Positions 15,331 to 26,065 of a stretch of DNA of 64,000 nucleotides are shown here, in pieces. The DNA comes from Punica granatum (lineage: Eukaryota; Streptophyta; Magnoliopsida; Myrtales; Lythraceae): positions 22,654,568 to 22,718,567 of the forward strand of contig NC_045134.1 in the NCBI RefSeq assembly GCF_007655135.1, written 5' to 3'. A program made the position numbers and the translations under genes. Each line of letters begins with the position of its first letter. Position 1 is the first letter of the stretch. A model generated the notes under the pieces. That model ran no database searches, was not told where the DNA came from, and saw nothing but the letters and a program-made list of their open reading frames with translations.

Positions 15331-15699
15331 GTAAATGCAAACGTTGAGGAGTAGTGTGAGGTGTGGAAGGAATCATTGTGTTTCTTCCATCGCTGAATTC
15401 GTCCATGTCGCAATCGATGCTGTGGTAGGACGTTTCATTGCTTGCCGACTGATTTCGATGTCACTGAATGCCTGGAGTGTTATCCTGAAGGTCTCTCTTC
15501 AGATTCAAACTGTAGTTTTTGGCATAAGGCAGACATGCATTCGTCAAAAAGAAACTCTTTTCGGGGTTCACATCCTGCTTCCTGCATCTAGAATCAAAAG
15601 AGCTAATAGTGGTTGTCAATCTTACTCTATAGCCATAATGAAGATGTGTAAAGAAGTCTGAATAATAATGCTTTGGGGATTTGAACATAATGACCATTA

Positions 15700-16262
15700 A
15701 AAGGGGTGGTCGTCTCCCGCTAAATTGTGACTTGACAAGAAAGGCTTTTACAGAACGGGCTTGACCCGTAGAGTTTGTATTAAGGTAAGCGGAGGGATTT
15801 TGGGATCCTCCAAGTCAAGGATACGATGATTCGAGTGCATGTCGAAACGTGTCTTGCGCTGTGAGAATCAAAGAGAGTTTGCTTGCATCGAAAACTGCCA
15901 AACTACTATTTGTTGTCGCTTCACACTGAGTGTAGCTGTCATTTCATAGTCGAGCTGCCAAAGGCCCCTAACTTTTGCCTAGGTCGCAAGACGCGTGACG
16001 ACCTAGCGGGGTATTCTTTTAGACTTTTCTCTCATTTAGAGCTCACCTTTTGCTATGACCGTCCTGATTGGATCTGGTCATACCTCTCGGTTCCTCTAAC
16101 TTTTGCCTAGGGTACCCTTTCGGGTTTTCACTCTAGCGAGGATTTCGTTTTGTACTCTCCTTTTGCCACGGCCCCTCTTGGCGGGATTTTAGACCGTGCC
16201 CCTCACTCCCTAATTTTTGCCTAGGCCTCCTCAAAGAGGTTTTCAACCTAGCGGGAGATTCA
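15700..16262. repeat. Imperfect stem-loop-like modules downstream of integrase
   Basis: About four diverged modules carry a TTTTGCC(T/A)(A/C)GG phrase (15975, 16104, 16163 and 16216) followed some 25-35 bases later by CTAGCG(G/A)G or GCGGG. In the first, CCTAGGTCG pairs with CGACCTAG across a short loop. They lie in the 3' non-coding region of the minus-strand element. Function unknown. Confidence 0.55.
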
Positions 16263-16422
16263 TTATTTTTCTCTCAGGAAAAGTTCAGAGAAAAGGAAAG
16301 AGCAGAAGAGGGGATTGTATTAGTAAGCAAAAATGAAAGTGCTGGGAATTGTACATGCGAAGGAAGCTAAAATGTAATGTGCATCTGAGAAAAACGTCCA
16401 CAGTGGAATGAGAGAAACACCA

Positions 16423-19400
16423 TCACGGATAGTATTTCATAAGTGTATCAGCGTTGACCGGAAGAACGTTCTCGTTCCCGTCCATATCATTGAGAATGAT
16501 TGCCCCCCCGTCAAAGGCTTCTTTAACGATGAAGGGACCGTAGTATTTGTAAGCAAACTTGCCCCTGGATTCAGGGGCGATATGCAAAACTTTCCGCAGG
16601 ACGAGGTCACCGGGGCTGAACTCGCGGAGACGAACTTTCTTATTAAAAGCTCGGGCCATTCTTTGCTGATAGCACTGACCGTGGCAAAGTGCTGTTAGCC
16701 GCCTCTCATCAATGAGATTAAGCTGTTCGTAGCGTTGTTTCGCCCATTCTGCTTCCTTGAGCTTGGACTCGGCAAGGACTCTCATAGAAGGAATCTCTAC
16801 TTCGATTGGAAGAACTGCTTCCATGCCGTAGACTAAAGAATACGGGGTTGTTCCAGTGGACGAGCGGATAGAAGTCCGATACGCCAAGAGTGTGAACGGG
16901 AGCATCTCGTGCCTGTCTCTGTAATTCACTGTCATCTTTTCGATGATTTTCTTTATGTTCTTGTTTGCTGCCTCTACCGCGCCGTTCATTTGTGGACGAT
17001 ACGGAGAGGAGTTGCGGTGTAGGATCTTGAACTGTGCACAGAGCTCGTCAATGAGCTTATTATTCAAATTCTTGGCGTTGTCTGTGACAAGTGTCGCAGG
17101 GACCCCGTAACGTACGATAATGTCACGTTTGAGGAAGCGTGCCACGGTTTTTGCAGTGACCAATGCAAGGGTGATAGCTTTGATCCATTTGGTGAAGTAA
17201 TCGATAGCTACCAGTATGTACAAGTGCCCATTGGATGCTTTGGGGTTGATAGGACCAATTACGTCCATGCCCCACATTGAAAAGGGCCACGGAGCAGCCA
17301 TTGGATGCAGTTCGTTGGGTGATGCTCTGATCTGATTTGCGTAGACTTGACACAAATGACAATGCCTGACATGTTTGACGCAGTCAGTCTCCATGGTGGA
17401 CCAGAAATACCCAAGTCGCATGAGCTTCTAGCATGAGCCCGTTCATGTGCATGAGCCCGTTCATGTGAGGTTCGCAATTTCCCTCGTGCACTTCTTCCAT
17501 GAGGCGTTGTGCCTCATTCTCATCAACACACCGAAACAGTGTGGTATCGAATGAACGGCGGTAAAGGGTTTCACCACTCAGGAAGAAATTTGCTGCAATG
17601 CGCCGAAGAGTCCTCCGGTCATGTCGATCGGTGAATGCTGGGAATTGACCTGTTTGCAACAAGTGTTTGATGTCTGCATACCACGGTTTACCGTCGACAG
17701 CGTCGATTACATCGCAATGGGCAGGACCCTGAGCAATCTCGAACTCGAGGGGCTCGATGAGATTCTCTTTTGTGATGCTAACCATAGAAGCGAGCGTTGC
17801 GAGTGCATCGGCGAACTGGTTCTTCATGCGCGGTGTGTATGTAAATGAAATGTCCTTGAAGTTCTCTGTCAAGTCTTCGAGGTACTCATGATATGGCACC
17901 AGTTTCGAATATTTCGTCTTCCACTGTTTGAGTGTCTGAAAGATTGTGAGCATAGAATCTCCAAACACTTCAAGCTCCTTGACTTTGAGGTCGATTGCCG
18001 CCTGCAAGCCGAGGATACATGCCTCATATTCGGCTATGTTGTTGGTGCAGGGGAAATCAATCTTCGCTGCAACAGGGCAATGACGCCCTTCAGGGGATAT
18101 CAGCACTGCGCCAATACCTGACCCGGTGGAATTGACTGCACCATCGAAGTACATCTTCCATCTGGTAATTTCCTCCTCACCACTCATTTGGAGGATTCTT
18201 TCGTCTGGAAAGTCAGAGTCGATCGGTGTGTCATCGACAATCGGGAACTCTGCTAGATGATCTGCTATCGCTTGGCCCTTCACTGATGTGCGCGACACAT
18301 ATTCGATGTCGTACTCCGTCAGTTGGCAACGCCATTTTGCTATATTCCTCATGGAGGACGGAGTGCTAAGTAGGTATTTCAAAGGATCTGTCTTCGACAG
18401 CAGGCGAACAGTATGGTAGAGAGTGTATTGCCGGAGCCTTTGCATGACCCACACAAGTGCGCAACACATTTTCTCTATCTCCGGGTAATTGGACTCCCCT
18501 TCAGTGAACTTTTTGCTTAAATAATAAATTGCTCGCTCTGCGTGAGAGGATTCGTCCTTTTGCCCTAACATGCATCCAATGGATTGTCGGCGCACCATCA
18601 AGTACAAAATGAGAGGACGATCCGGTGAAGGTGGAACCAACACCGGTGGCTGAATTAGATATGCCTTGATGGTATCAAAAGCTTTCTGACACTCGTCATC
18701 CCATTCAACCGCTGCATTTTTGCGAAGCAGGCGGAAGAGTGGTTGGCACTTATCTGTCAAATTTGCAATGAAACGCGCGATATAATTCAGCCGTCCTAAG
18801 AAGCTCCTTACTTCGCGCACTGTCGATGGAGGGGGCAATTCCATGATCGCTTTAACCTTGTCGGGGTCGACCTCGATGCCTTCCTCACTAACTATAAACC
18901 CTAACAATTTCCCTGATTTGACGCCAAATGTACATTTCGCTGGGTTAAGTCGGAGTTTATACTTCTTGAGACGGTCAAACAGTCGCTTGAGGTTAACCAA
19001 ATGATCTTCTCCTTCTTTGGACTTCGCGATCATGTCGTCGACATAGACCTCGATCTCTTTATGCATCATGTCATGAAAGAGAGTGACCATTGCCCGTTGA
19101 TAGGTTGCCCCGGCATTTTTGAGACCGAAAGGCATGACCTTGTAGCAAAATGTGCCCCACATCGTGATGAATGTGGTCTTGACTTTATCCTCTTCGGCCA
19201 TCTGAATCTGATTGTATCCAGAGAAACCGTCCATGAAGGAGAATTGTGTGTGGCGTGCTGTATTGTCCACCAAGACATCGATGTGAGGTAGCGGGAAGTT
19301 ATCCTTTGGGCTAGCCCTTTTTAGATCTCGGTAGTCAATGCAGACTCTGACTTTCCCATTCTTCTTCTCCACTAGAACAATGTTCGCTACCCATTCAGAG

Positions 19401-19877
19401 TAATATCATACCTCCAAGAATCCCGCGTCTACCTGCTTGATGACTTCTTCCTTAATGCGTAAGAGAAGGTCAGCTCGTTGACGTCGCAACTGTTGGCGCT
19501 TGGGTGGGAATCTTTCAGTGTCTAGTGGAAGGAAATGCTTTACGATTGAGGGGTCTAGGCCCGGCATATCGGCGTAAGACCAAGCAAAGACCTCCTGATA
19601 CTCTGTCAAGAAGTCGATCATTCGGGCCCTCTGTGCAGGGTCGAGTCCCGTTCCGATTCTAAGGGTGCGTGGTTCTTCTGCATTGCCTATGTTGATGTCT
19701 TCGGTTGGCTCGACGGAAGTGAGTTGGTGGTTTTCGAGACGATGCAAACTCTCTTCTATCTCGGGCACGCGACCGTCCTCGTCAAGTCCTTCCTCGAAGT
19801 ATATGGGTAGGGACTTTCCGAGGTGTGTTTCGAGTGAATCCAAATCGTTATATCCGTGATTTGGATTCGATTGGAGC
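16423..19877 (-). pseudogene. Tat/Ogre pol: reverse transcriptase, RNase H, second RNase H, integrase (broken)
   Basis: The frame starts after the candidate intron at 19877. Reverse transcriptase follows (CIDYRDL, then YVDDM at the catalytic centre), then a gypsy RNase H (IGCMLGQ...LSKKFTEGE). A second RNase H of the plant Tat type comes next (WKMYFDGAVNSTGSGIGAVL; FADALATLAS). The zinc-binding region (HCHLC) and integrase core follow, with acidic residues in GMDVIGP, VTDNAK and GAVEAANK. A C-terminal domain ends in LMKYYP (stop 16423-16425). Two lesions are visible: an in-frame TGA at 19406-19408 between the two halves of the reverse transcriptase, and a frameshift at about 17420-17440, beside a local duplication encoding HMNGLM twice. 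The DNA continues as recognisable pol across both. Confidence 0.9.
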
Positions 19878-20071
19878 CTGGACATGAAAGTGAATTGTTT
19901 TAGAAATTAAAGATGCTAGGAATAAGTGCAAGAGAGAGAATTTAGATACAGGGAATCAAAAAAAAGCACGCAGGGATTCTATTAACAAGCCATAACAAAA
20001 ACCCCTCTTCTGTCATGTGGCTTATGGCGTTGCCGACATGCAGGTAGCATTATGTATAAAGACCGTCTTAC
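19878..20071 (-). other. Candidate Ogre-type intron between protease and reverse transcriptase (194 bp)
   Basis: On the minus strand the protease frame meets a donor GTAAGA right at its stop codon (TAA is part of the donor). An AT- and pyrimidine-rich stretch, a CTAAA branch-like motif and an acceptor TGTCCAG follow at 19878. Joining 20072 to 19877 restores one continuous frame from protease into reverse transcriptase. An intron at this position is a known property of Ogre elements. Splicing itself is inferred. Confidence 0.75.
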
Positions 20072-21441
20072 ACATCGGCAACTATGGCCGAGTAGAGCGG
20101 AACTGAAGTCCAGTTGGTAAGCTCCTCATCCTCCCGTACAGGGCGGATATGAACCCTAGAAGATGTCTCCTCAGTGACGGCATATATGGCTGGCAAAGCC
20201 AAAAACGCTTCAACTGCATCTGAAGAGAAGTCATCTGTTTCAGTGATCGGGCTCTCGGAGGTGCCTCCCATTATTTGCGGTGGTGTTGCAAAAAACTGTG
20301 AGAGGGGTGGAACTGGAATGCCCCTACAGAGCTTCCCGTAATATGCAGCAAGGCGGTGTAGATGTTTTCCACGGCGAGCTTGCATGATCTCATGACAGGA
20401 GGGGTGAAAGCCGAGTCCCCTCCTATTGCGGTATTCCTCCATTTCAATCGGTCGAAGGATTCCCTGTGCACGTGCCCCGAGTCCAGTTCCAGGGACATAA
20501 TTGTTCTTCAAGAGAACCTTTCCAATCATGCGATCAGTTCGTGATGGACTGACCTCTCCGTAGTTTCGAATTACAGAGATCACGTCGAAAGAATGGAAGG
20601 GGAGATTCTGATCTTCTCCAATGCTGATATAAGGGATGGCCGTTTCCTTATAGACTGCATAATCTTCCTCGCCGTTGACAGTGATGAGTTTGCCTTCGAC
20701 AAAGAATTTCAACTTCTGATGCAATGATGAAGGAATGGCGCTGGCGGCGTGAATCCATGGCCTTCCGAGTAGGAGACTGAAAGCATTGGGTATTTCAAGG
20801 ATCTGGAAGGTAACAGAGAACGAGCAAGGACCCACATCATCAATTTCACTGTTCACCACTCTCTTAGAGCCGTCAAAGGCTCGAATGGTGGTCTTGCTTG
20901 CACGAATGCGACTCATGTCCACGTTCATCTGTTTCAACGTGGAGACGGGGCGAACGTTAAGAGCAGAGCCGTTGTCGATCATGACTCGACCAACGACGTG
21001 GTTGTTGCACTTGCAAACTATATGCAATGCCCGCAAGTGTCCTTGTCCTTCCGAGGGAATTTCGTCTTCCGAAAAGGAAATCTGATTCGAGAAAATAGAG
21101 TTCACCGTCTCCTCGATTCTATCCGGTGCAGTATCTTTCGGGACTTGTGCCGCAGTGAGAACTTTCAGCAAAACGTTCCGATGAGGTTCGGAGTTCAAAA
21201 GCAATGCGAGCAGCGATATATGAGCTGGTGACTTGCTCATTTGCTCGACCACTTTGTATTCGCTTGCTTTGATCACCTTCATGAAATCTTCGACTTCTTG
21301 ATCGGTGACCTTCTTTGTAGAGAGTGATACGGCTTTTGGAACGGTTGAGAACTCAGTAGCGGGAGCCTTTCCTTTGTCAACAGGCTCTGGACCCTGATAA
21401 ACCCGTCCTGAACGCGTGATTCCCATCGCGCTCATTTCAAG
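20072..21441 (-). CDS. Tat/Ogre aspartic protease with G-patch domain
   Basis: The frame is in phase with gag, separated only by a TAA at 21442-21444; an internal ATG lies at 21435. The protease motif VMIDNGSALNV lies about 160-170 residues from that ATG; Asn in place of the usual Thr/Ser is, as far as I recall, normal in this lineage. A second protease landmark is FSLLLGRPW. Downstream, GTGLGARAQGI...NRRGLGF is a G-patch, an RNA-binding glycine-rich motif. The frame ends at the donor of the candidate intron. Whether the gag-protease stop is natural (readthrough or reinitiation) or a mutation cannot be told from one copy. Confidence 0.85.
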
Positions 21442-23652
21442 TTATGTACTGGCAACCTCGCTCTCATATGTCCAGGGAACTCGACTATCGTGATAAGGCT
21501 CCTTTGCAGGAACTTCTATAACGAACGGGACGGGAGCGAATGCGACTTCTACTGGAGCATAGTTAATGGCAAATGGAGTTGAGGCCTTTCGCGCGTCTTT
21601 TTCCTCCTCAATAGCAGCAATGCTAATCATGTTCAAAGAAGGTCCTGAACTTGATCCATGATCAGGAAGAGGATTTGCACGGACATTTGGCGGCTTCGCC
21701 TCGTTAAAGGAGATTTGTCTTGCATCAATCATCTCCTGGATTTTATCCCGGAGTCTCCAACAAGTATCCAGAGTGTGACCAGGAGCACCCTGATGAAATT
21801 CACAGCGAAGATTTTTGTTATGCATGGACGGATCGAAACGGGGATCTGGTGCTTCTGTTTTGATCTTGTCGCCTGCAAGGAGCTGTCTGAATATATGAGA
21901 GGGGGGAGCTGGTAAATTGGTGTATTGCTTGCGTGAACGCGGTTGAGCAGCACTGTCTTGTTGAGTTCTAGAAGCTGGAACACGTTGAGTCGGCTGATGA
22001 GGTCTCGAAGCCGGGGGTCTAGCTTGTTGAACTTGAACAGGAGGGTATGGCTGCGGAGGTTGCGACTGGATAACAGTGGGCGGGGTTGAGAAATAAGCTT
22101 GCGGCGTTTGATGAGGTTGCACATACTGCACGGGATGCGCATATGCCTGAGAAGTCGGTAATGCAGGGGTGTAGTCCACCGACATTGGCTGTGGAGCTTG
22201 ATGTCCAGAATTGACGATGCCAATAGTCGCGTCTTTACCTCTTCTGGATATTCTGGCAGTTTGTTTCTTCGGTGTCTCTCCGTCCTTCTTCCTTGACGGG
22301 CCTTCAATTCTTCCTAGCTTAACACCCATATCCAACTTCTTTCCTGCCTCAATCAGGTCTGAGAAAGAGGAAGTATGAGCCAGGAGATGTGAGTAATATG
22401 CGCCTTTGAGCGTAGAATGAAACAGTTGAACTTGCTGTCGCTCAGTGATTGGAGGAATGTGCTTTGCCGCTTTTCCCCTCCATTCCGTTGCGTATGCTTC
22501 GAAAGTTTGACTTTCTCTCATCTCTGTCATGCTAAGATCAAGAAGAGTAGGAGGTGTCTCTGCACAGAATCGGTACTGGTCGAGGAATTTCTGAGAAAGA
22601 TCTATCCATGTAGGGATGTCACCGGCTTTCAGGGTCATAAACCAATCTAGCACCGATCCCGTAAGACTGTCTTGGAAAGTCTGGATGACAAATTTCTCGT
22701 AATCCCAATACGAAAGCATTTTGCTATGATAGTGACGGAGATGATGCCGAGGGTCTTTAGTCCCATCGTATCTCTTGAAATCTGGAATCTTGATCTTAGG
22801 GGGCAACAACATGCCCGGAAAGAGATTCCAGTCACTGTCCCCGAAGTCAGGACGGGACGTGCCTGCTTGGAGGGCTCGAATGGTTTCCTCCATTCTCTTC
22901 ATTCTTTTCTCCTGTTCATTTTCAGGAGGAATGTTCATCGGTAGAACTGCAGGTGCGGCATGAGTAGGCGTGCCTGGCTCAGTGGGGGGAATATTTAGAG
23001 GCGGTGGAGTTTGGTAGGAGAAGCTCATTTGGGTTTGTGGAGCTTGGAAGGAAAAAGGTTCCGCAGTGGGAGCAGGGATTTGTGGGATTGTGACTGGAGG
23101 AACCGTCGGTGGTGGAACGGTGCAAATTGGAGATTGAGTAGGTATGGTGAGCGGCGGCAAAGTGAGCATCGCGGGATCTGTTGATAGGGATGCCGCGGGT
23201 GGAAACGGCACTGATGTAGGAGGTGGTGGTGGCATAGGATCACTGACTGGGCTGACTGTCGGCACATATGTCATTGCTGGGAAAGACATATCTTCGCTAT
23301 CAGTCACATAAATAGGAGGGTCGATCGGGTTCCGGTGAACAGTTGTCCTGCGTTCAGGAGGCGGAGTGTGGCTCGAGGAAGCTCGGTTTTGATCCCGAAG
23401 CATAGCCATGAGCTCTGTCATATTGGTATTCATGTTGGCAGCCAACTGATTAACCATCCCATCGAGTGTAGCGAAATGCACGGGATCGACAACATTGGAT
23501 GACGCCTGTGCAGGAGAAGGGAAGTGCGTTGGAAGAGCGCCGGAATATGCTGTAGATGCTGGAGATGACATCACGCGTGTGTCTTCCGGAAGGGACTGTA
23601 CAGGCATCGGTGGCGCGTCTTGCTCCGAGATAACGGGTTGCTCTTCGGCCAT
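21442..23652 (-). CDS. Tat/Ogre Gag capsid polyprotein
   Basis: 736 residues, intact. The N-terminal about 270 residues are rich in Pro, Thr and Ser (disordered). A Retrotrans_gag domain follows (IPDFKRYDGTKDPRHHLRHY; WFMTLKAGDIPTWIDLSQKF). After a Gln/Pro-rich linker there is a Cys/His cluster (CEFHQGAPGHTLDTCWRLRDKI), the CxxH...HxxxxC-type finger typical of the Tat lineage rather than a canonical CCHC knuckle. The start at 23652 gives MAEEQP and lies about 300 bases after the end of ORF1. Confidence 0.9.
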   Translation of the reverse strand: MAEEQPVISEQDAPPMPVQSLPEDTRVMSSPASTAYSGALPTHFPSPAQASSNVVDPVHFATLDGMVNQLAANMNTNMTELMAMLRDQNRASSSHTPPPERRTTVHRNPIDPPIYVTDSEDMSFPAMTYVPTVSPVSDPMPPPPPTSVPFPPAASLSTDPAMLTLPPLTIPTQSPICTVPPPTVPPVTIPQIPAPTAEPFSFQAPQTQMSFSYQTPPPLNIPPTEPGTPTHAAPAVLPMNIPPENEQEKRMKRMEETIRALQAGTSRPDFGDSDWNLFPGMLLPPKIKIPDFKRYDGTKDPRHHLRHYHSKMLSYWDYEKFVIQTFQDSLTGSVLDWFMTLKAGDIPTWIDLSQKFLDQYRFCAETPPTLLDLSMTEMRESQTFEAYATEWRGKAAKHIPPITERQQVQLFHSTLKGAYYSHLLAHTSSFSDLIEAGKKLDMGVKLGRIEGPSRKKDGETPKKQTARISRRGKDATIGIVNSGHQAPQPMSVDYTPALPTSQAYAHPVQYVQPHQTPQAYFSTPPTVIQSQPPQPYPPVQVQQARPPASRPHQPTQRVPASRTQQDSAAQPRSRKQYTNLPAPPSHIFRQLLAGDKIKTEAPDPRFDPSMHNKNLRCEFHQGAPGHTLDTCWRLRDKIQEMIDARQISFNEAKPPNVRANPLPDHGSSSGPSLNMISIAAIEEEKDARKASTPFAINYAPVEVAFAPVPFVIEVPAKEPYHDSRVPWTYESEVAST

Positions 23653-23953
23653 TCTTCCACGTGCCCGAGTAGGATATCGATGCGACGCCAGTTGTTAGTA
23701 CCTGTGTATGTGTAAGTGTATAAGTGTAATTGTTGTGTGTTGACCATCTTCGAGATGTAAATGACAATATATGAATGCATGAGATGTATGAGTTTAAAAA
23801 CACTAATGCCATTACATCAGTTTGATTCACGTTTCATAATTTACAAAGGCATTCTGTTCGAAAGGAAACGTAAACATTAAACCGACAACTGTTACAACCC
23901 GTAGCAGAGTGAGCGCTACGCGGGTTCTGTACAGAAACGCTCAGCAACTGAGC
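23653..23953. other. Spacer between ORF1 and gag
   Basis: Non-coding, with a GT/TA-rich low-complexity run (about 23703-23740). On the minus strand it is the region just upstream of the gag start. Confidence 0.5.
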
Positions 23954-25450
23954 TCAAGGGTGGGAGATCCTGCGCGCTCTTGCCTGCGCTCGATCCAACG
24001 TAGCACTCAAACGCGCTATCTCCCTGTCTTGGCTCACTACGCGCGCACGAGTTTGAGCCAACTCGCTCTGAGGCTCTCTGTGATCAGTGAGTTCTGCACG
24101 AATATCCACAAGCTCACAACGGAGTCGATCTCGCTCTGCTCTAATGATCTGCAACTCTGTGCGCACGGCTCCTTGGACTGAGCTCTCTGCATCTGGAATG
24201 TCTGCTTGCGGTGTCTGCAGCATCTGTGGCATGCGTAGCCGACGAACAGGTGCGAACCCATACGGATGGAACTGCATCACATATGCTGCTGTGGCTGAGA
24301 AAGCTCGCTCCTCGTCAGTGGGATGCTCTGGGAAGTACAGTTCCTGGACGATGCGCGTGCTCCATAAGCGTCGGACCTCTCTAACCCGTAGAATCCTATC
24401 CGGGAGTGAAATTGTGGTGTTTGCCCACCTGAAACGGTGTGAAGTGCGATCTGTCTCTATAGGAATATCTTGTAGCCCACCGAGTTGTTTGATGACTCAG
24501 GCTGGAAAGATAAGTGTGCTCCCTAAATGACTGATTAAGGGAAGTCCTATAACTGAAGGACATCCAATGATCATGGGACCGCCAGGATTCCAACGTGTAG
24601 TCCATACAAACTGTGCTGGGGTGAGTTCTTCCATAAACCGCATCCAGTCGGTGTAGTTGCGGTCGGAAGGTCGAAACACATGAAGTAAACGAGCGATGAG
24701 TGATCGCTCGTCGGTGATACCTGAAAAAGGATGGGATAAGCCGAACGGTCTGGTATGTGCTAGAAGCCAAATCTGAAGCAGATGTGGGGATCCTCTCATC
24801 CTGCCCCGTCGATTCTCTCGTACATAGTCAAGAGACCGAATGGTCTCAGCCAAAACGGCTTCCACATAACTATGGCCTCCTACCACTTGGAGAATGACCT
24901 GAGCAAGTGCCCCGTCTGTGAGGTTCGACGAGTACGGGAATAGCAAAGTCCCGAAGATGAGCAAAAGAAACCCGTGACAAGCGTCACGCTGGTAGGACTC
25001 TCCCGTGGCATTCAGAGCACGGGACTGTATGAAATCTATGAGCCATGTAGTCCTAATGCTGTGCTCCCCTCCATACTGAAGCTCGCAATGAACTTGTTCG
25101 TTACGGAGACCTAAAAGGATGGCTAGTCTGTTCTGTATCGTGGCAAACTGGTTAGGCACCACGATGTCATGAATCGGTGTAGACCGCTGAAGGAGTGTCG
25201 CATATTCTTCTACTGTAGGGGCTAACTCTGTCCCATGAAAGCTGAAAACGGCTCGCTGAGTGTCCCAAAAACTAATGGCAGTTCTGAGTAGGGTCCAATC
25301 AACGGGAGAATCGGTGAGTAATGGTAGGTCTCCTATGATGAGCCGGAGGAATGCACGGTCCACTGGGCGGAATGTGTTCCAAAGGCGAGTAATGTCCGCA
25401 GATGGTGTGATGATGATATCAAGCCTAGGACAGGGACGCGGGCGATCCAT
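23954..25450 (-). pseudogene. Tat/Ogre ORF1, plant-mobile-domain-like, one in-frame stop
   Basis: The frame opens at 25450 and is interrupted by a TGA at 24497-24499. It continues in the same frame to a stop at 23954-23956, about 498 codons overall. The first about 200 residues resemble the plant mobile domain (aminotransferase-like/DUF1985 region) of transposon proteins: FWDTQRAVFSFHGTELAPTV with later ATGESYQRDACHGFLLLIFG. The last about 90 residues are charged heptad-like sequence (ERDRLRCELVDIRAEL), a likely coiled coil. An ORF of unknown role at this position, before gag, is a hallmark of Ogre elements. Assignment to the mobile-domain family is by resemblance only. Confidence 0.7.
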
Positions 25451-26043
25451 TCTTACCTAAATGGAAAAGATGTTGGTTTAATGTTTATAAACAAACTGAT
25501 GCAATGTCCTAGTTTGTTTTGAAAATATGCAATGCAGGTGCAGAAAATAAATTATAGCACTAGTTCTTTACATTATACAACACTCATTTAGTGAAAACAC
25601 AAAAGGCTCGCCTAAAAGAAAAACTACGAGCCGACTCAAAGACTCAACTTTTGGGTCGGTTGGCGGCGTGAAGGTTATCTTTGGTCCAGCATGACGGTCC
25701 CTGTTTATGCATGGTTTCAGTGTTCTACTGGGAAAACCACTAACTAGGGATGGGGGCTCCCGATTCAAGGGTATCAATTCCTTGAAATCGAGCGAGGATC
25801 TTTGGGGGCCGGTTCGGTGGCGGAGCCGACTCTATCCGTTCCCTTACTCGGAACCTCTGACTAACCTAGCTGCCTAAATCAGCGCCCGTGGGATTTCAGG
25901 CGAGGTACCTAAATCTACTAGAATGATGCAATGCAAGTGCAGAAAAGTAAATGTGCATAAAGTAGATAAGCGAAAAAGTTGCAAAAAGCGGTAACTAAAC
26001 ATGCAAGCAAGCAGACGGGATCGAGCCCGAACCCACTAAGTAT
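25451..26043. other. Untranslated leader of the Tat/Ogre element
   Basis: It lies between the primer-binding site and ORF1 on the minus strand. No conserved frame. It should contain packaging and dimerisation signals, which cannot be located by eye. Confidence 0.5.
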
Positions 26044-26062
26044 GTCCCCAGTGGAGTCGCCA
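26044..26062 (-). other. Primer-binding site, tRNA-Arg-like
   Basis: On the minus strand TGGCGACTCCACTGGGGAC begins three bases after the 5' LTR. It starts with TGG, pairing with a tRNA CCA end. Ogre elements are described as using tRNA-Arg; this sequence fits the form I recall, but the match to a tRNA gene was not computed. Confidence 0.75.
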
Positions 26063-26065
26063 AGC

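Noticed and set aside
14609..15413. Repetitive reading frames over the 56 bp array
   Set aside because: Period not divisible by three and several frames open; tandem repeat, not a protein family.
24037..24770. Alternative frames overlapping ORF1
   Set aside because: ORF1 in the main frame continues on both sides of a single stop and carries the recognisable domain.
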